Shown: one piece after another, positions 1 through 8,829 of the stretch
Layout of the letters: every line of letters starts with the position of its first letter
How positions within the stretch are numbered: the first letter of the stretch is position 1
Source of the DNA: Oscillospiraceae bacterium
GTDB taxonomy: Bacteria > Bacillota > Clostridia > Oscillospirales > Oscillospiraceae
Assembly (NCBI GenBank): GCA_910575815.1
Contig: CAJTFN010000019.1
Location: 1-64,000 of the forward strand
DNA length: 64,000 nucleotides
Reading direction: 5' to 3'
Position numbers and translations under genes: made by a program
Notes under the pieces: model-generated
What the model saw: the letters and a program-made list of their open reading frames with translations, nothing else
The model's database searches: none
What the model was told of the DNA's origin: nothing

Positions 1-177
1 TTTCAAAAAATGGTTTTCTTTTGCCCCTTGGTATGCGCAATAGCGCTACGAATTGTCTGGGCGATAATTATGGTTTCATTTTAATAATGCAATACTGCGG
101 CTGTCAAGTGGTCTACGGCATTGTTCACGATTTTTTCATAATCAGCTAAACGGCGCAACCCAATTGGCCGGATTGCG

Positions 178-210
178 TTAAGGGCCAGATACGCCGTATC
201 TGGCCCTTAA
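178..210. repeat. Perfect inverted repeat
   Basis: Two 16-base arms (TTAAGGGCCAGATACG and its complement) are separated by one base. No T-run follows on either strand, so this is not a clear intrinsic terminator. It could be the end of a transcript entering from the left, a small repeat unit or a protein-binding dyad. No gene is visible in bases 1-177. Confidence 0.7.
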
Positions 211-607
211 ATCGCTTAATTTAATGACATTGGGACAATGGGTAAGCCTTGCCAAGGGCGGGGGATGCAGATTGTCTGAAATAGGGTTCATTTTTGAAAG
301 GCGGGCGGCCGGTGGCTGTCTGCCCTTTTGTGTGGCAGGACGATAATGGAAGAATATGGGAAGGGATTTCCTGGGTAGGAGGGTGGTTTCGGGAGAGGGG
401 GCCATCGGTAACATGGCGGTTGCGGGGGGGACGGCGGACAAATTGTCCGCCCTACAGGGTGTTCTATCGATAAAAGAGCCGATGAAGCATAGCGGTTGAG
501 GGGGACGAGGTATTGGGAGCATGGCGGTTGCGGGAGCCGGGCCGCCGAGCACCCGCAAGGGGTACGCCGCCGCCGTAAGCGGCAAAGTCGCCAACGGCGG
601 ACGCAGG
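211..607. other. Gene-free stretch with degenerate repeat units
   Basis: I see no convincing gene here: the open frames lack ribosome-binding sites and have low-complexity Arg/Pro/Gly composition. Two partly duplicated units are visible. Both contain CATGGCGGTTGCGGG (near 413 and 520) and a motif of the form GTGTTCTATCGATARAAGA.CCGATGA (near 458 and 620). The second leads into the long dispersed repeat that starts near 608. Confidence 0.5.
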
Positions 608-945
608 GCGGCGGCCCCTACGGGTGTTCTATCGATAGAAGAACCGATGAGGAAAGAAGGAATCCAGGCCGATTCTCCTACCGGGCCAGCGACAGCGGAA
701 AGAGAAATACGCCAAGTCGAGAACCACCAGCTCCCGTTTGACTACGCCGCGGGGAAGTCATTCCTGGCTTCGGCCAGTCATTCAGGCGCGCCCCCGCGTC
801 GTCCCCCCGTACTTCTTTTTCTCTTTTGGACCGTGCACGGCCCGTTTTCTCTTTTTCTTCTGGTAAGAAAAAGAGAAAATGGGGGGTGCAAAGGACCAGC
901 CATCTTCATGGCTGAAATCCTCCCCCCTGGAGGGCGAGTTAGGGT
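608..945 (+). repeat. Dispersed repeat, copy 1 (inverted copy at 25305-25632)
   Basis: About 330 bases match the reverse complement of 25305-25632 almost throughout, for example GAAGTCATTCCTGGCTTCGG and GGACCGTGCACGGCCCG. It contains a perfect 15-base stem (845-859 with 865-879, TTTTCTCTTTTTCTT and complement, 5-base loop) that looks like a terminator. Open frames inside it are not supported as genes, because the sequence drifts between copies without codon-like constraint. It is probably a non-autonomous intergenic repeat of this genome. Confidence 0.8.
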
Positions 946-1222
946 TGGAAAACGAAGAGGATAATGGTTAAGTTTACATAAAATTGTTCAAAATTTGTGC
1001 AAAATGCCAAAGGCTTTGTGAAAAAAATACGGATTGCCACCAGATATGTACCGAAAATCAAAAAAACACCCCCCATCGTCGCTAGATGTTGCGCCGGTGG
1101 GGGACTTTTGTTCCCCGAAAACTGGTTCGAAAAAACTAGAACGAACGTTTTATTTTCTAGCTTTTGGGCGAAAAATGGAGGATTTTAGAGAAATTACCCC
1201 GTTTCTCGTCGAAAAAAAATCC

Positions 1223-1251
1223 TTGCTTTTCAGGTCAGATTTCCGTATACT
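1223..1251 (+). promoter_or_regulatory. Sigma-A promoter of the dcw cluster
   Basis: TTGCTT (1223-1228), a 17-base spacer and TATACT (1246-1251) lie 93 bases before mraZ. This is the natural main promoter for mraZ, rsmH, ftsL and the PBP gene. Confidence 0.75.
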
Positions 1252-1263
1252 AAAAAGCATCGG

Positions 1264-1278
1264 TGGGGATAAGTGGGT
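1264..1278 (+). promoter_or_regulatory. Putative MraZ operator (TGGG direct repeats)
   Basis: TGGGG (1264) and TGGGT (1274) repeat at 10-base spacing just downstream of the -10 box, with a weaker TGGT at 1295. MraZ of other bacteria binds TGGGN direct repeats about one helical turn apart at its own promoter, so autoregulation is likely. The assignment is by pattern only. Confidence 0.55.
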
Positions 1279-1344
1279 AAATAAAGCAGAGAAGTGGTAC
1301 GAAACCCCACCAAGTCCCAAAAAGAGGGGAAAGGGGGCGGCGTG

Positions 1345-1788
1345 ATGGCGCGTCTGTTGGGCAAGTCCAATAACAGCATCGACGCCAAGGGCCGCCTGGT
1401 GATTCCCTCTGCCATGCGGGAGGCCTTGGGTGATGTTTTCTATATCACCATCGGCGCCGAGCACTGCCTGACCATTTACCCCCAGGCCAAGTGGGAGCAG
1501 ATGTCCGACGAGATGGACGAGCTGCCCTACACGGAGGCAAGGGCTTTGACTTTACTCTACGCCAACGCCGTGGAGTGTGAGCCCGACGGACAGGGACGGG
1601 TGCTGATTCCCGCCAGCCTGCGGAACTACGCGGGACTGAAAAAGGCCTGTACCATCGTGGGACTGAATACGTTTGCGGAGATTTGGGACGAGGAGTCCTG
1701 GACGGAGCGGGAGCAGAAGATGCTGGGCGAAATGGACATGGCCGCGGCCATGGACGCGCTGGCCCGGGCCCGCCGGAATCGGGGGTGA
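1345..1788 (+). CDS. mraZ: Transcriptional regulator MraZ
   Basis: The 147-residue product has the two AbrB-like SpoVT/MraZ repeats: the first near residues 5-50 ([14 protein letters not shown]) and the second near 78-120 ([13 protein letters not shown]). MraZ is a ring-forming DNA-binding protein that represses the dcw cluster it heads. ATG 1345 is chosen because GGGGGCGG lies just upstream and homologues begin with a similar short N-terminus; a GTG at 1342 is possible. It is followed 6 bases later by rsmH, the standard order. Family and length are ordinary. Confidence 0.96.
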   Translation: MARLLGKSNNSIDAKGRLVIPSAMREALGDVFYITIGAEHCLTIYPQAKWEQMSDEMDELPYTEARALTLLYANAVECEPDGQGRVLIPASLRNYAGLKKACTIVGLNTFAEIWDEESWTEREQKMLGEMDMAAAMDALARARRNRG

Positions 1789-1794
1789 GACCCT

Positions 1795-2724
1795 GTGGAA
1801 TATCAACACACACCGGTGATGCTGGACGCCTGCATCCGGGCGCTGAACATTCAACCCGGCGGCACCTATGTGGACGGCACCTTGGGCCGGGCGGGACACT
1901 CCCGGGAGATCGCCCGGCGCCTGACCACCGGCCGCCTCCTCTGCATCGACCGGGACAGAGCCGCCATCGAGGCGGCGGCGCAGCGGCTGGCTCCCTGGAT
2001 GGACCGGGTGACCCTGGTTCACAGCAACTTCGACCAGCTGGGCGAGGTGCTGGCGGACGTGGGGGACGTGGACGGGATGCTCTTTGACTTGGGAGTGTCT
2101 TCGCCGCAGCTGGACGACCCAGAAAGAGGATTCTCCTATATGCACGACGCCCCGCTGGATATGCGGATGGACCGTTCCGCGCCCTTGACGGCCCGGGAGG
2201 TGGTCAACGTCTGGAGCTTTGAGGAGCTCCGGCGCATTTTATACGACTTCGGCGAGGAGCGCTACGCTCCCGCCATTGCCAGGGCCATGGTGAAGACCCG
2301 GGAGACGAGGCCCATTGAAACCACCCTGGAGCTGGTGGACGTCATCAAGTCCGCCATGCCCCCCGCAGCTCTGCGGGAGAAGCAGCACCCGGCGAAGCGG
2401 AGCTTTCAGGCTATCCGCATCGCCGTGAACGGTGAGCTGGAGGCCCTGCCCCCCATGCTCCGGGCGGCGGTGGACAAGCTCCGCCCCGGCGGCAGATTGG
2501 CGGTTATTACGTTCCACTCCCTGGAGGACCGGATAGTCAAGCGGACCTTGCGGGAGCTGGCGCAGGGCTGTACGTGCCCGCCGGATTTCCCGGTCTGTGT
2601 CTGCGGGAAAAAGCCCCAGGTCCGGCTGGGAAAGCCGGAGACCCCTTCGGCAAAAGAGGTGGAACAAAATCCCCGGGCCAGAAGCGCCCGGCTCCGGACG
2701 GCGGAGAAACTGGAAGCGTCCTAA
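1795..2724 (+). CDS. rsmH: 16S rRNA (cytosine(1402)-N4)-methyltransferase RsmH
   Basis: The 309-residue protein methylates N4 of C1402 in 16S rRNA using S-adenosylmethionine. It shows the RsmH signatures: the N-terminal EYQHTPVML, the SAM-binding YVDGTLGRAGHS (residues ~22-33), FDLGVSSPQLD and the C-terminal ITFHSLEDRIVKR. The start is a GTG at 1795, supported by GGGGTGAG a few bases before and by the conserved HTPVML near the N-terminus. It lies 6 bases after mraZ and is surely co-transcribed with it. Confidence 0.96.
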   Translation: MEYQHTPVMLDACIRALNIQPGGTYVDGTLGRAGHSREIARRLTTGRLLCIDRDRAAIEAAAQRLAPWMDRVTLVHSNFDQLGEVLADVGDVDGMLFDLGVSSPQLDDPERGFSYMHDAPLDMRMDRSAPLTAREVVNVWSFEELRRILYDFGEERYAPAIARAMVKTRETRPIETTLELVDVIKSAMPPAALREKQHPAKRSFQAIRIAVNGELEALPPMLRAAVDKLRPGGRLAVITFHSLEDRIVKRTLRELAQGCTCPPDFPVCVCGKKPQVRLGKPETPSAKEVEQNPRARSARLRTAEKLEAS

Positions 2725-2799
2725 AGATTAAGCGCCGGACAGGCCCTGGGCCTGTGACCCTGCCGGGAGGCAGATTCATTCATGAAAGGAGGCGGCCTC

Positions 2800-3342
2800 A
2801 TGGCGGCGGCGGCACGGGAAACGCGGTATCGCGGAAGACAGGCGGTGAACGGCAGCCTGGCCTATGATCTGGACTACGCGGTTCGGGAACGGGAGCTGCG
2901 CCACGCGGGCGAGGCCGTCCGAAAGCAGGAGAAGGTCCGCTCCGCGCCAAGGGTTTTGGTGCGGGAGCGGGAGTACGTATCGAAATTGGCGGTGTTGGGC
3001 GTGGCGGCCATCATGGGCCTGGCGCTGGTGGTGCTGATGAACTACGTGGAGCTGACGCTGCTGTCCTCGGAGACCGTGAAGCTGCAAAGCCAGCTGGCGG
3101 AGCTGGAGACGGAGCACGTCCACCTGACCGCCCAGTACCAGCAGATGTTCGACATGGCGTCGGTGAAAGAGGCGGCGGAGGCCGCCGGCATGGGCAAGCC
3201 CAGCAGCACCCAGATGGACCGCCTGGACCTGTCCGAGGGCGATTCCGCCGTGGCCTATCAGCGGAAGGAGCCCAATCTGTTCCAGCGTATTCTCTCGTCC
3301 CTCCACGGGGGCGTCTACGCGGTGGTGGAATATTTCGATTGA
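2800..3342 (+). CDS. ftsL: FtsL-like septum protein
   Basis: A 180-residue bitopic membrane protein in the ftsL position. A basic, cytoplasmic N-terminus (~1-65) is followed by one membrane span (~66-84, LAVLGVAAIMGLALVVLM) and an extracytoplasmic heptad-like coiled coil (SSETVKLQSQLAELETE). Sequence similarity within the FtsL family is always weak, so the call rests on topology and location between rsmH and the division PBP. FtsL works with DivIB/DivIC to activate FtsW and its PBP. ATG 2800 has AAAGGAGG upstream; an ATG at 2782 lies before that site and is not favoured. Confidence 0.8.
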   Translation: MAAAARETRYRGRQAVNGSLAYDLDYAVRERELRHAGEAVRKQEKVRSAPRVLVREREYVSKLAVLGVAAIMGLALVVLMNYVELTLLSSETVKLQSQLAELETEHVHLTAQYQQMFDMASVKEAAEAAGMGKPSSTQMDRLDLSEGDSAVAYQRKEPNLFQRILSSLHGGVYAVVEYFD

Positions 3343-3568
3343 CCGCCGCACTATACTGAACCGATGAAATCGTTGGCCTCTCCGGAATTCCGTCTCAGGG
3401 TGGTGTTCACACGGGGACCTTCCCCCTCCGGCGGATTTTTGACGCGAGGCTCCGGGATCAGAAGCCCGGGTACACCGGCGGGAGCAGGAAGCGCGTCTTC
3501 TTGCTCCCTGTTTTCAAAGGCCCGTGGAAAGCGGACCGGATTCGTTTCCTGATTTGGGAGGAAAAAGC

Positions 3569-6043
3569 ATGGCGAACCATTCCCCGAAGCAACCCTTTGC
3601 CCACCGAAAAAGTGAGGCCGCCCGCCGGGCCAATCAGGTCATCCGGGGGCGGACGCTGCTGATGATGCTGATCCTGGGAGTCGGCACTTTTTTGCTGCTG
3701 TTTTGGAGGCTCTATGACCTCCAGATCAACCAGCATGAGGAGATGCAGGCCCGGGCGGTGAATCAGCAGACCCGGGAAACCAAGGTCAATGCCTCCCGGG
3801 GGACCATCTACGACCGGAACCGCAACATCCTGGCCAGCTCCACCACGGCGGAGAACATCTTCCTGGACCCCTTGCGGATCGCCGCCTTTATCAAGGCCCA
3901 GGAGAAGGCACAGGACGAGGCCGAGGAGAAGGCCCGGGAAAAGGGGGAGACCTATACCCGCCGGCCCATTTTGGATGAGAGCTACATTGCCCGGGGCCTG
4001 GCCCGGATTCTGGAGATGGACCAGGAGAAAATCGAAAAGAGGATGGAAAACACCAAGTCCCAGTATGAGATCCTCCGCCAGAAGGCGGATAAGGAGACCG
4101 CCGACGAGGTCCGCCGCTTTGTCAACGGCGAGATCGACGCGGACGGCAACGAGGTCCCGAAGGACCAGCGGCGCTCCATTACCGGCGTGTTCCTCCGGGC
4201 GGACTCCAAGCGCTACTATCCTTACAGCGCCATGGCGGCCAACGTGCTGGGCTTTGTCAACGCGGACAACGTGGGCAGCGTGGGACTGGAGTGCAAATAC
4301 GAAGACGATCTCTCTGGCACCGCCGGCATGACCATCTCCGCCCAGGACAACCGCAACCAGCCCCTGCTGTTTCTTCAGAATGATCAGTATTTTGACGCGG
4401 AGAACGGCAGCGACTTGCAGCTGACCCTGGACATCAACGTCCAGATCGCCCTGGAGAAGGGCATGGAGTCCATGCTCAGCAAGTTTGATGCAGCCAACGG
4501 CGGAGCCGGCATCGTCATGGACGTGAACACCGGGGCCATTCTCGGCATGGCCTCCTATCCTAACTACGATTCCAACCAGTCCGGCGTCCTCTACGAGGGG
4601 AACGAGAAGCTGAAGGCCAAGCTGGACCAACAGCTGACGGAGCTGGAAAAAAAGCGGGAGGACTACGAAAGCGAGAAGGAGTACGAGGAGGCCGTCAGCA
4701 AGCTCAAAAACGACACCCTCCAGAGCCAGTGGCGGAACAAATGCATCGATTCCACCTACGAACCCGGCTCCACCTTCAAGCCCATCACTCTGGCGGCGGC
4801 GCTGGAGGAGGGGGTCATCAACATGAACACCACCTTCGATTGCTCCGGCTCCGTCATGGTTAAGGGCTGGGATAAGCCCTTTAACTGCTCCCGGGCCGCT
4901 CCCGGCCACGGACACCAGATTTTGAAGGAGGCGGTGGGGAACTCCTGCAACCCGGCCTTCATCCGAATCGGCCAGGCGGTGGGGACCAGCAAGTATTACG
5001 AGTACCTGAAGGCCTTCGGCCTGATGGAGAAGACCAATGTGGACATGATCGGTGAGGCTCAGGGTATCTTTGACAATGAGAAGAACTTCAACACCAACCT
5101 CGTCTCCCTGGCCTCCTATTCCTTCGGCCAGACCTTCAACGTCACGCCCCTGGAGCTGATCCGGGCCCAGGCGGCCTGCATCAACGGCGGCTATCTCTAC
5201 GAGCCCTACATCGTGGAGCAGGTGCTGGACGGGGAGGGGAACGTCCTCCGGCAGCATGAGACGAAATGCATCCGGCAGGTGGTCAGCGAGGAGACCTCCG
5301 CCAAGGTCCGGGAGTGCCTGGAATACGTGGTGGCTTCCGGTACCGGGCGGAACGGGCAGGTGAACGGCTACCGCATCGGCGGCAAGACCGGCACCGCCGA
5401 CAAGACCGGCACCAGAACCGCCGCCAACCCCAAGGGCGACATCGTGGTGTCCTTCATGTGCTTTGCCCCGGCGGATGACCCGGAGTATATCATGCTCATC
5501 ACTATGGACACTCCCAGCCGTACCACGGGGACCTTCCCCTCCGGCGGAAATATGGTGGCCCCCACGGCCAGCCAGATTATGAGCGAGATTCTGCCCGTCT
5601 TGGGCGTGGAGCCGGATTACACCGCCGATCAGCTGGCGGGGGCCGACGCCGCCGTGCCCAATGTGGTGGGCCAGGATCTGGAGACTGCCAAGGCGAGGCT
5701 GGAAAACGCGGGTTTTGCCTTCCGTACCGTAGGCAGCGGCGCCGAGGTCACCGCCCAGACTCCCGAGGGTGGCGCCATTGTCCCCAACAACGCCTCCATT
5801 GTCCTGTACCTGGGGGAGGAGAAAAACAACGATCTCCGCACCGTGCCCGGCGTCCTGGGGCTGACTGCCGCCGAGGCCAATCAGGCCTTGACCAACGCGG
5901 GACTTATCATGCGGGTAGCGGGTACCACCAGCACCGGCTCCGGCAATGTCCGGGCCATCTCCCAGGACCGGGAGGAGAACACCCAGCTGCCCCCCGGCAG
6001 CGTCGTCACCGTACGCTTCGGCGACAGCTCCGTACGGGACTGA
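3569..6043 (+). CDS. Division/sporulation penicillin-binding protein with PASTA domains (SpoVD/FtsI family)
   Basis: An 824-residue class B transpeptidase that cross-links peptidoglycan at the septum or in the spore cortex. One N-terminal membrane anchor (~33-52), a dimerisation domain (ASRGTIYDRN), then the transpeptidase with all three motifs: S401-T-F-K404, S459-C-N461 and K606-T-G. Two PASTA domains (PNVVGQDL and PGVLGLTA starts) end the protein, typical of SpoVD and Firmicutes PBP2x. ATG 3569 follows GGGAGG. A charged, coiled insertion (EKKREDYESEKEYEEA) sits just before the STFK motif. Which of the division or sporulation roles it serves cannot be decided here. Confidence 0.93.
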   Translation: MANHSPKQPFAHRKSEAARRANQVIRGRTLLMMLILGVGTFLLLFWRLYDLQINQHEEMQARAVNQQTRETKVNASRGTIYDRNRNILASSTTAENIFLDPLRIAAFIKAQEKAQDEAEEKAREKGETYTRRPILDESYIARGLARILEMDQEKIEKRMENTKSQYEILRQKADKETADEVRRFVNGEIDADGNEVPKDQRRSITGVFLRADSKRYYPYSAMAANVLGFVNADNVGSVGLECKYEDDLSGTAGMTISAQDNRNQPLLFLQNDQYFDAENGSDLQLTLDINVQIALEKGMESMLSKFDAANGGAGIVMDVNTGAILGMASYPNYDSNQSGVLYEGNEKLKAKLDQQLTELEKKREDYESEKEYEEAVSKLKNDTLQSQWRNKCIDSTYEPGSTFKPITLAAALEEGVINMNTTFDCSGSVMVKGWDKPFNCSRAAPGHGHQILKEAVGNSCNPAFIRIGQAVGTSKYYEYLKAFGLMEKTNVDMIGEAQGIFDNEKNFNTNLVSLASYSFGQTFNVTPLELIRAQAACINGGYLYEPYIVEQVLDGEGNVLRQHETKCIRQVVSEETSAKVRECLEYVVASGTGRNGQVNGYRIGGKTGTADKTGTRTAANPKGDIVVSFMCFAPADDPEYIMLITMDTPSRTTGTFPSGGNMVAPTASQIMSEILPVLGVEPDYTADQLAGADAAVPNVVGQDLETAKARLENAGFAFRTVGSGAEVTAQTPEGGAIVPNNASIVLYLGEEKNNDLRTVPGVLGLTAAEANQALTNAGLIMRVAGTTSTGSGNVRAISQDREENTQLPPGSVVTVRFGDSSVRD

Positions 6044-6155
6044 CGGTCCCCGGGCGGGGGAGCCCTTCGGTGAATGCGGGGCATTGGCTCCGGAGGAAGG
6101 GGGACCGGCAGAGATGCGAGGACAGTATTTGCGTGGTTTTTGACAGGATATACCG

Positions 6156-6184
6156 TATACATTGCGTTTTATTCCGTCTATAAT
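6156..6184 (+). promoter_or_regulatory. Probable promoter upstream of murE
   Basis: A perfect TATAAT (6179-6184) lies 39 bases before murE. At 17-base spacing the -35 is TATACA (6156-6161), a weak match. A consensus TTGACA at 6140-6145 is too far from this -10 to pair with it. Confidence 0.55.
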
Positions 6185-6223
6185 AATCCGGAACGTTGAG
6201 GGCGGAATGGAGGTTTACCGATT

Positions 6224-7666
6224 ATGAAGCTTGAAACATTGCTGGAGGGGGTTCCGGTTCTGGACGCCACGGCGGATTTGAACCAGGAGGTCACCGGCGT
6301 CAGCTACGACTCCCGACAGGTAAAGCCCGGGGAGCTGTTTGTGGCCATGGCCGGCTTTGCCGCCGACGGGCACCGTTTTATTCCCCAGGCCATGGCGGCG
6401 GGGGCAGCGGCGGTGCTCTGCCAGGAACCGCCGGAAGTCGGCGTGCCTTTTGTGCGGACAGGGAATTCCCGCCGGGCCCTGGCGGTGGTAGGGGCCAACT
6501 TCTTTGGCCATCCCTCCCGGGGAATGACGATGGTGGGAATCACAGGCACCAACGGGAAAACCACCACGACCTATCTGCTGAAAGCCATCTTGGAGGCCCG
6601 GGGCGAAAAGGTGGGATTGATCGGCACCAACCAGAATATGATTGGGCAGGAGGTTCTGCCCACGGAGCGGACCACCCCGGAGTCCTTCGAGCTCCAGGGG
6701 CTCTTTGCCCGGATGCGGGACGGGGGCTGCACGTCCGTGGTGATGGAGGTCTCCTCCCACGCCCTGGCCCTGGACCGGGTATACGGCGTGGACTACGCCG
6801 TGGGGGTCTTTACGAATCTGACCCAGGACCACCTGGATTTTCACAAGACCATGGAGGCCTACTGCGATACAAAGGCGCTGCTGTTCCGGAATTGCGGCGC
6901 CGGCGTGGTCAACGCGGCGGACCCGTGGACGCCCCGGCTCCTGCGGGACGCGACCTGTGACGTCATGACCTTTTCCAGCTCCGGCCAGGCGGACCTCCGG
7001 GCGGAGGAACCGGTGCTGGCGGCGGATCATGTGGCCTTCACCGCTGTATACGGGGAGGAGCGGGTCCCGGTGCGGGTGAATATCCCCGGACGCTTTATGA
7101 TTGACAACACCCTGGATGTGCTGGGGGCGGCCCTGGCCCTGGGGATTCCCCTGGAGGAGAGCGCCGCCGTCCTGGCCCGGGTGCCCCATGTGAAGGGCCG
7201 GGTGGAGGTGGTTCCCACACCGGGGAAGGACTATACCGTCCTCATCGACTATGCCCACAGCCCGGACAGCCTGGAGAACGTGCTGTCAACGGTCAAGGGC
7301 TTTGCCAAGGGGCGGACCGTGGCCCTGTTTGGCTGCGGAGGGGACCGGGACCGGACCAAACGGCCGAAGATGGGCCGGGTGGCCGCGGCCACGGCGGACT
7401 TTGTAGTCGTCACCACCGACAATCCCCGGACGGAGCGCCCGGCGGACATCATCGCCGATATTCTGCCGGGCGTGGAAGACGCCGGAACGCCTTATCAAGT
7501 GGTGGAGGACCGGGTGGAGGCCATCCGCTGGGCCATGGACCATGCCGGGGCGGGGGACGTAATCGTCCTGTGCGGCAAGGGCCACGAGACCTACCAGGAG
7601 GTAGGGCACGAGAAGCGCCATATGGACGAACGGGAGATCGTGGCGGAGTATTGCCAAGGGAGCTGA
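6224..7666 (+). CDS. murE: UDP-MurNAc-L-Ala-D-Glu:meso-diaminopimelate ligase
   Basis: A 480-residue Mur ligase that adds the third amino acid of the peptidoglycan stem peptide in the cytoplasm, using ATP. The P-loop GTNGKTT is at residues 108-114, and the carbamylated-lysine region and GCGGDRDRTKR follow. D399-N-P-R402 is the signature of meso-diaminopimelate-specific enzymes (lysine enzymes differ there), so the wall should be DAP-type. ATG 6224 follows GGAGG. The next gene is mraY rather than murF. Confidence 0.95.
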   Translation: MKLETLLEGVPVLDATADLNQEVTGVSYDSRQVKPGELFVAMAGFAADGHRFIPQAMAAGAAAVLCQEPPEVGVPFVRTGNSRRALAVVGANFFGHPSRGMTMVGITGTNGKTTTTYLLKAILEARGEKVGLIGTNQNMIGQEVLPTERTTPESFELQGLFARMRDGGCTSVVMEVSSHALALDRVYGVDYAVGVFTNLTQDHLDFHKTMEAYCDTKALLFRNCGAGVVNAADPWTPRLLRDATCDVMTFSSSGQADLRAEEPVLAADHVAFTAVYGEERVPVRVNIPGRFMIDNTLDVLGAALALGIPLEESAAVLARVPHVKGRVEVVPTPGKDYTVLIDYAHSPDSLENVLSTVKGFAKGRTVALFGCGGDRDRTKRPKMGRVAAATADFVVVTTDNPRTERPADIIADILPGVEDAGTPYQVVEDRVEAIRWAMDHAGAGDVIVLCGKGHETYQEVGHEKRHMDEREIVAEYCQGS

Positions 7667-7754
7667 AATCCCGGCCGCGGGAATTCGGCGGCGATGTCCG
7701 TAAGTTAAGTAAAAAGCCCGCCCGGAGCTGCCGGGAGGGGAGAGAGGGAGAGAT

Positions 7755-8741
7755 ATGATCGTTACGCTGCTGCTGGCCGCGGGTGTCAGCTTTCTGCTGA
7801 CCCTGGTGCTGGGCAAATTTGTCATTGCGGAGCTGCGCAAGCTCCACGCCGGACAGGAAATCCGGAAAGAGGGGCCCTCCTGGCACGCCGGGAAGGCCGG
7901 CACGCCCACCATGGGCGGCATCATGTTCATCATCGGCTCCGGAGTCACCGCCTTTCTCATGGGCTGGGAGGCCATGCTGCGGGGACAGTTCGAGCATTTG
8001 TATGTGTATCTGTTTGCGCTGATTTTTGGCCTGATCGGCTTTGTGGACGACTACCGAAAGGTCCGCCAGCACCAGAACGAGGGCCTGACGGCGAAGCAGA
8101 AATTCCTGCTCCAGCTGGCAGCCGCTGTGGTGTTCCTCAGCCTGATGCGCTATGAGGGACTGCTGACAAACACGCTGTATGTTCCCTTTGTGAACATCAC
8201 CGTGGAGGTCAACTGGATTCTCTACCTGATTTTTGCCGCCTTTGTCATTGTGGGCTGCGTCAACGCGGTGAATCTCACCGACGGGATCGACGGCCAGTCC
8301 TCCAGCGTGACCTTTGTGGTGATGGTCTTTTTCACTGCCGCCGCGGTCCTGTGGCGGCTGACGCCCCTGGCCCTGTTCCCGGCGTCCCTGGCGGGGGGCC
8401 TGGCGGCCTTTTTCTGCTACAACCACCACCCGGCCAAGGTCTTCATGGGAGACACCGGCAGCCTCTTTATGGGCGGCGCGGTGGCGGCCCTGGCCTTCGC
8501 CATGGATATGCCGCTGATTCTCATTCTGGTGGGCATCATCTACATTCTGGAGACGCTCTCCGACATCATTCAGGTGACCTACTTCAAGGCCACCCATGGC
8601 AAACGCTTTTTCAAAATGGCGCCGCTGCACCACCATCTGGAGCTCTCCGGCTGGAGCGAGGCAAAGCTGGTGACGGTATTTTCCAGCGTCACCGCCGTCT
8701 GCTGCCTTCTGGCCTGGTTTGGCATCCAGGGCCGGTATTGA
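7755..8741 (+). CDS. mraY: Phospho-N-acetylmuramoyl-pentapeptide transferase
   Basis: A 328-residue polytopic enzyme that transfers phospho-MurNAc-pentapeptide to undecaprenyl phosphate, giving lipid I. The family motifs are present: GTPTMGG, the FVDDYRK aspartates, NLTDGIDG and the C-terminal FKMAPLHHHLE. About ten hydrophobic spans are visible. ATG 7755 follows a purine-rich GGGGAGAGAGGGAGAG site. It sits 88 bases after murE with no murF between, unlike many clusters. Confidence 0.96.
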   Translation: MIVTLLLAAGVSFLLTLVLGKFVIAELRKLHAGQEIRKEGPSWHAGKAGTPTMGGIMFIIGSGVTAFLMGWEAMLRGQFEHLYVYLFALIFGLIGFVDDYRKVRQHQNEGLTAKQKFLLQLAAAVVFLSLMRYEGLLTNTLYVPFVNITVEVNWILYLIFAAFVIVGCVNAVNLTDGIDGQSSSVTFVVMVFFTAAAVLWRLTPLALFPASLAGGLAAFFCYNHHPAKVFMGDTGSLFMGGAVAALAFAMDMPLILILVGIIYILETLSDIIQVTYFKATHGKRFFKMAPLHHHLELSGWSEAKLVTVFSSVTAVCCLLAWFGIQGRY

Positions 8742-8829
8742 CTCGCCGCCCGGCGGCGGATGAACGCCTGAGAAGCGGTCTGTTCTCCAGGGAAGAGACC
8801 GGGAGGAATCAAGGGGAAGGAGGGAGCCT

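Noticed and set aside
521-964. 147-codon open frame in the left dispersed repeat
   Set aside because: No ribosome-binding site, low-complexity start, and the inverted copy at 25305-25632 does not keep the frame.
3458-5257. 599-codon open frame on the minus strand inside the PBP gene
   Set aside because: It is antisense to a gene with complete transpeptidase motifs and PASTA domains; the His/Gly/Leu-rich translation is typical of GC-rich shadows.
6140-6145. TTGACA as the -35 of the murE promoter
   Set aside because: The only good -10 (TATAAT 6179) is 33 bases away, and no -10-like sequence occurs at 16-18 bases.
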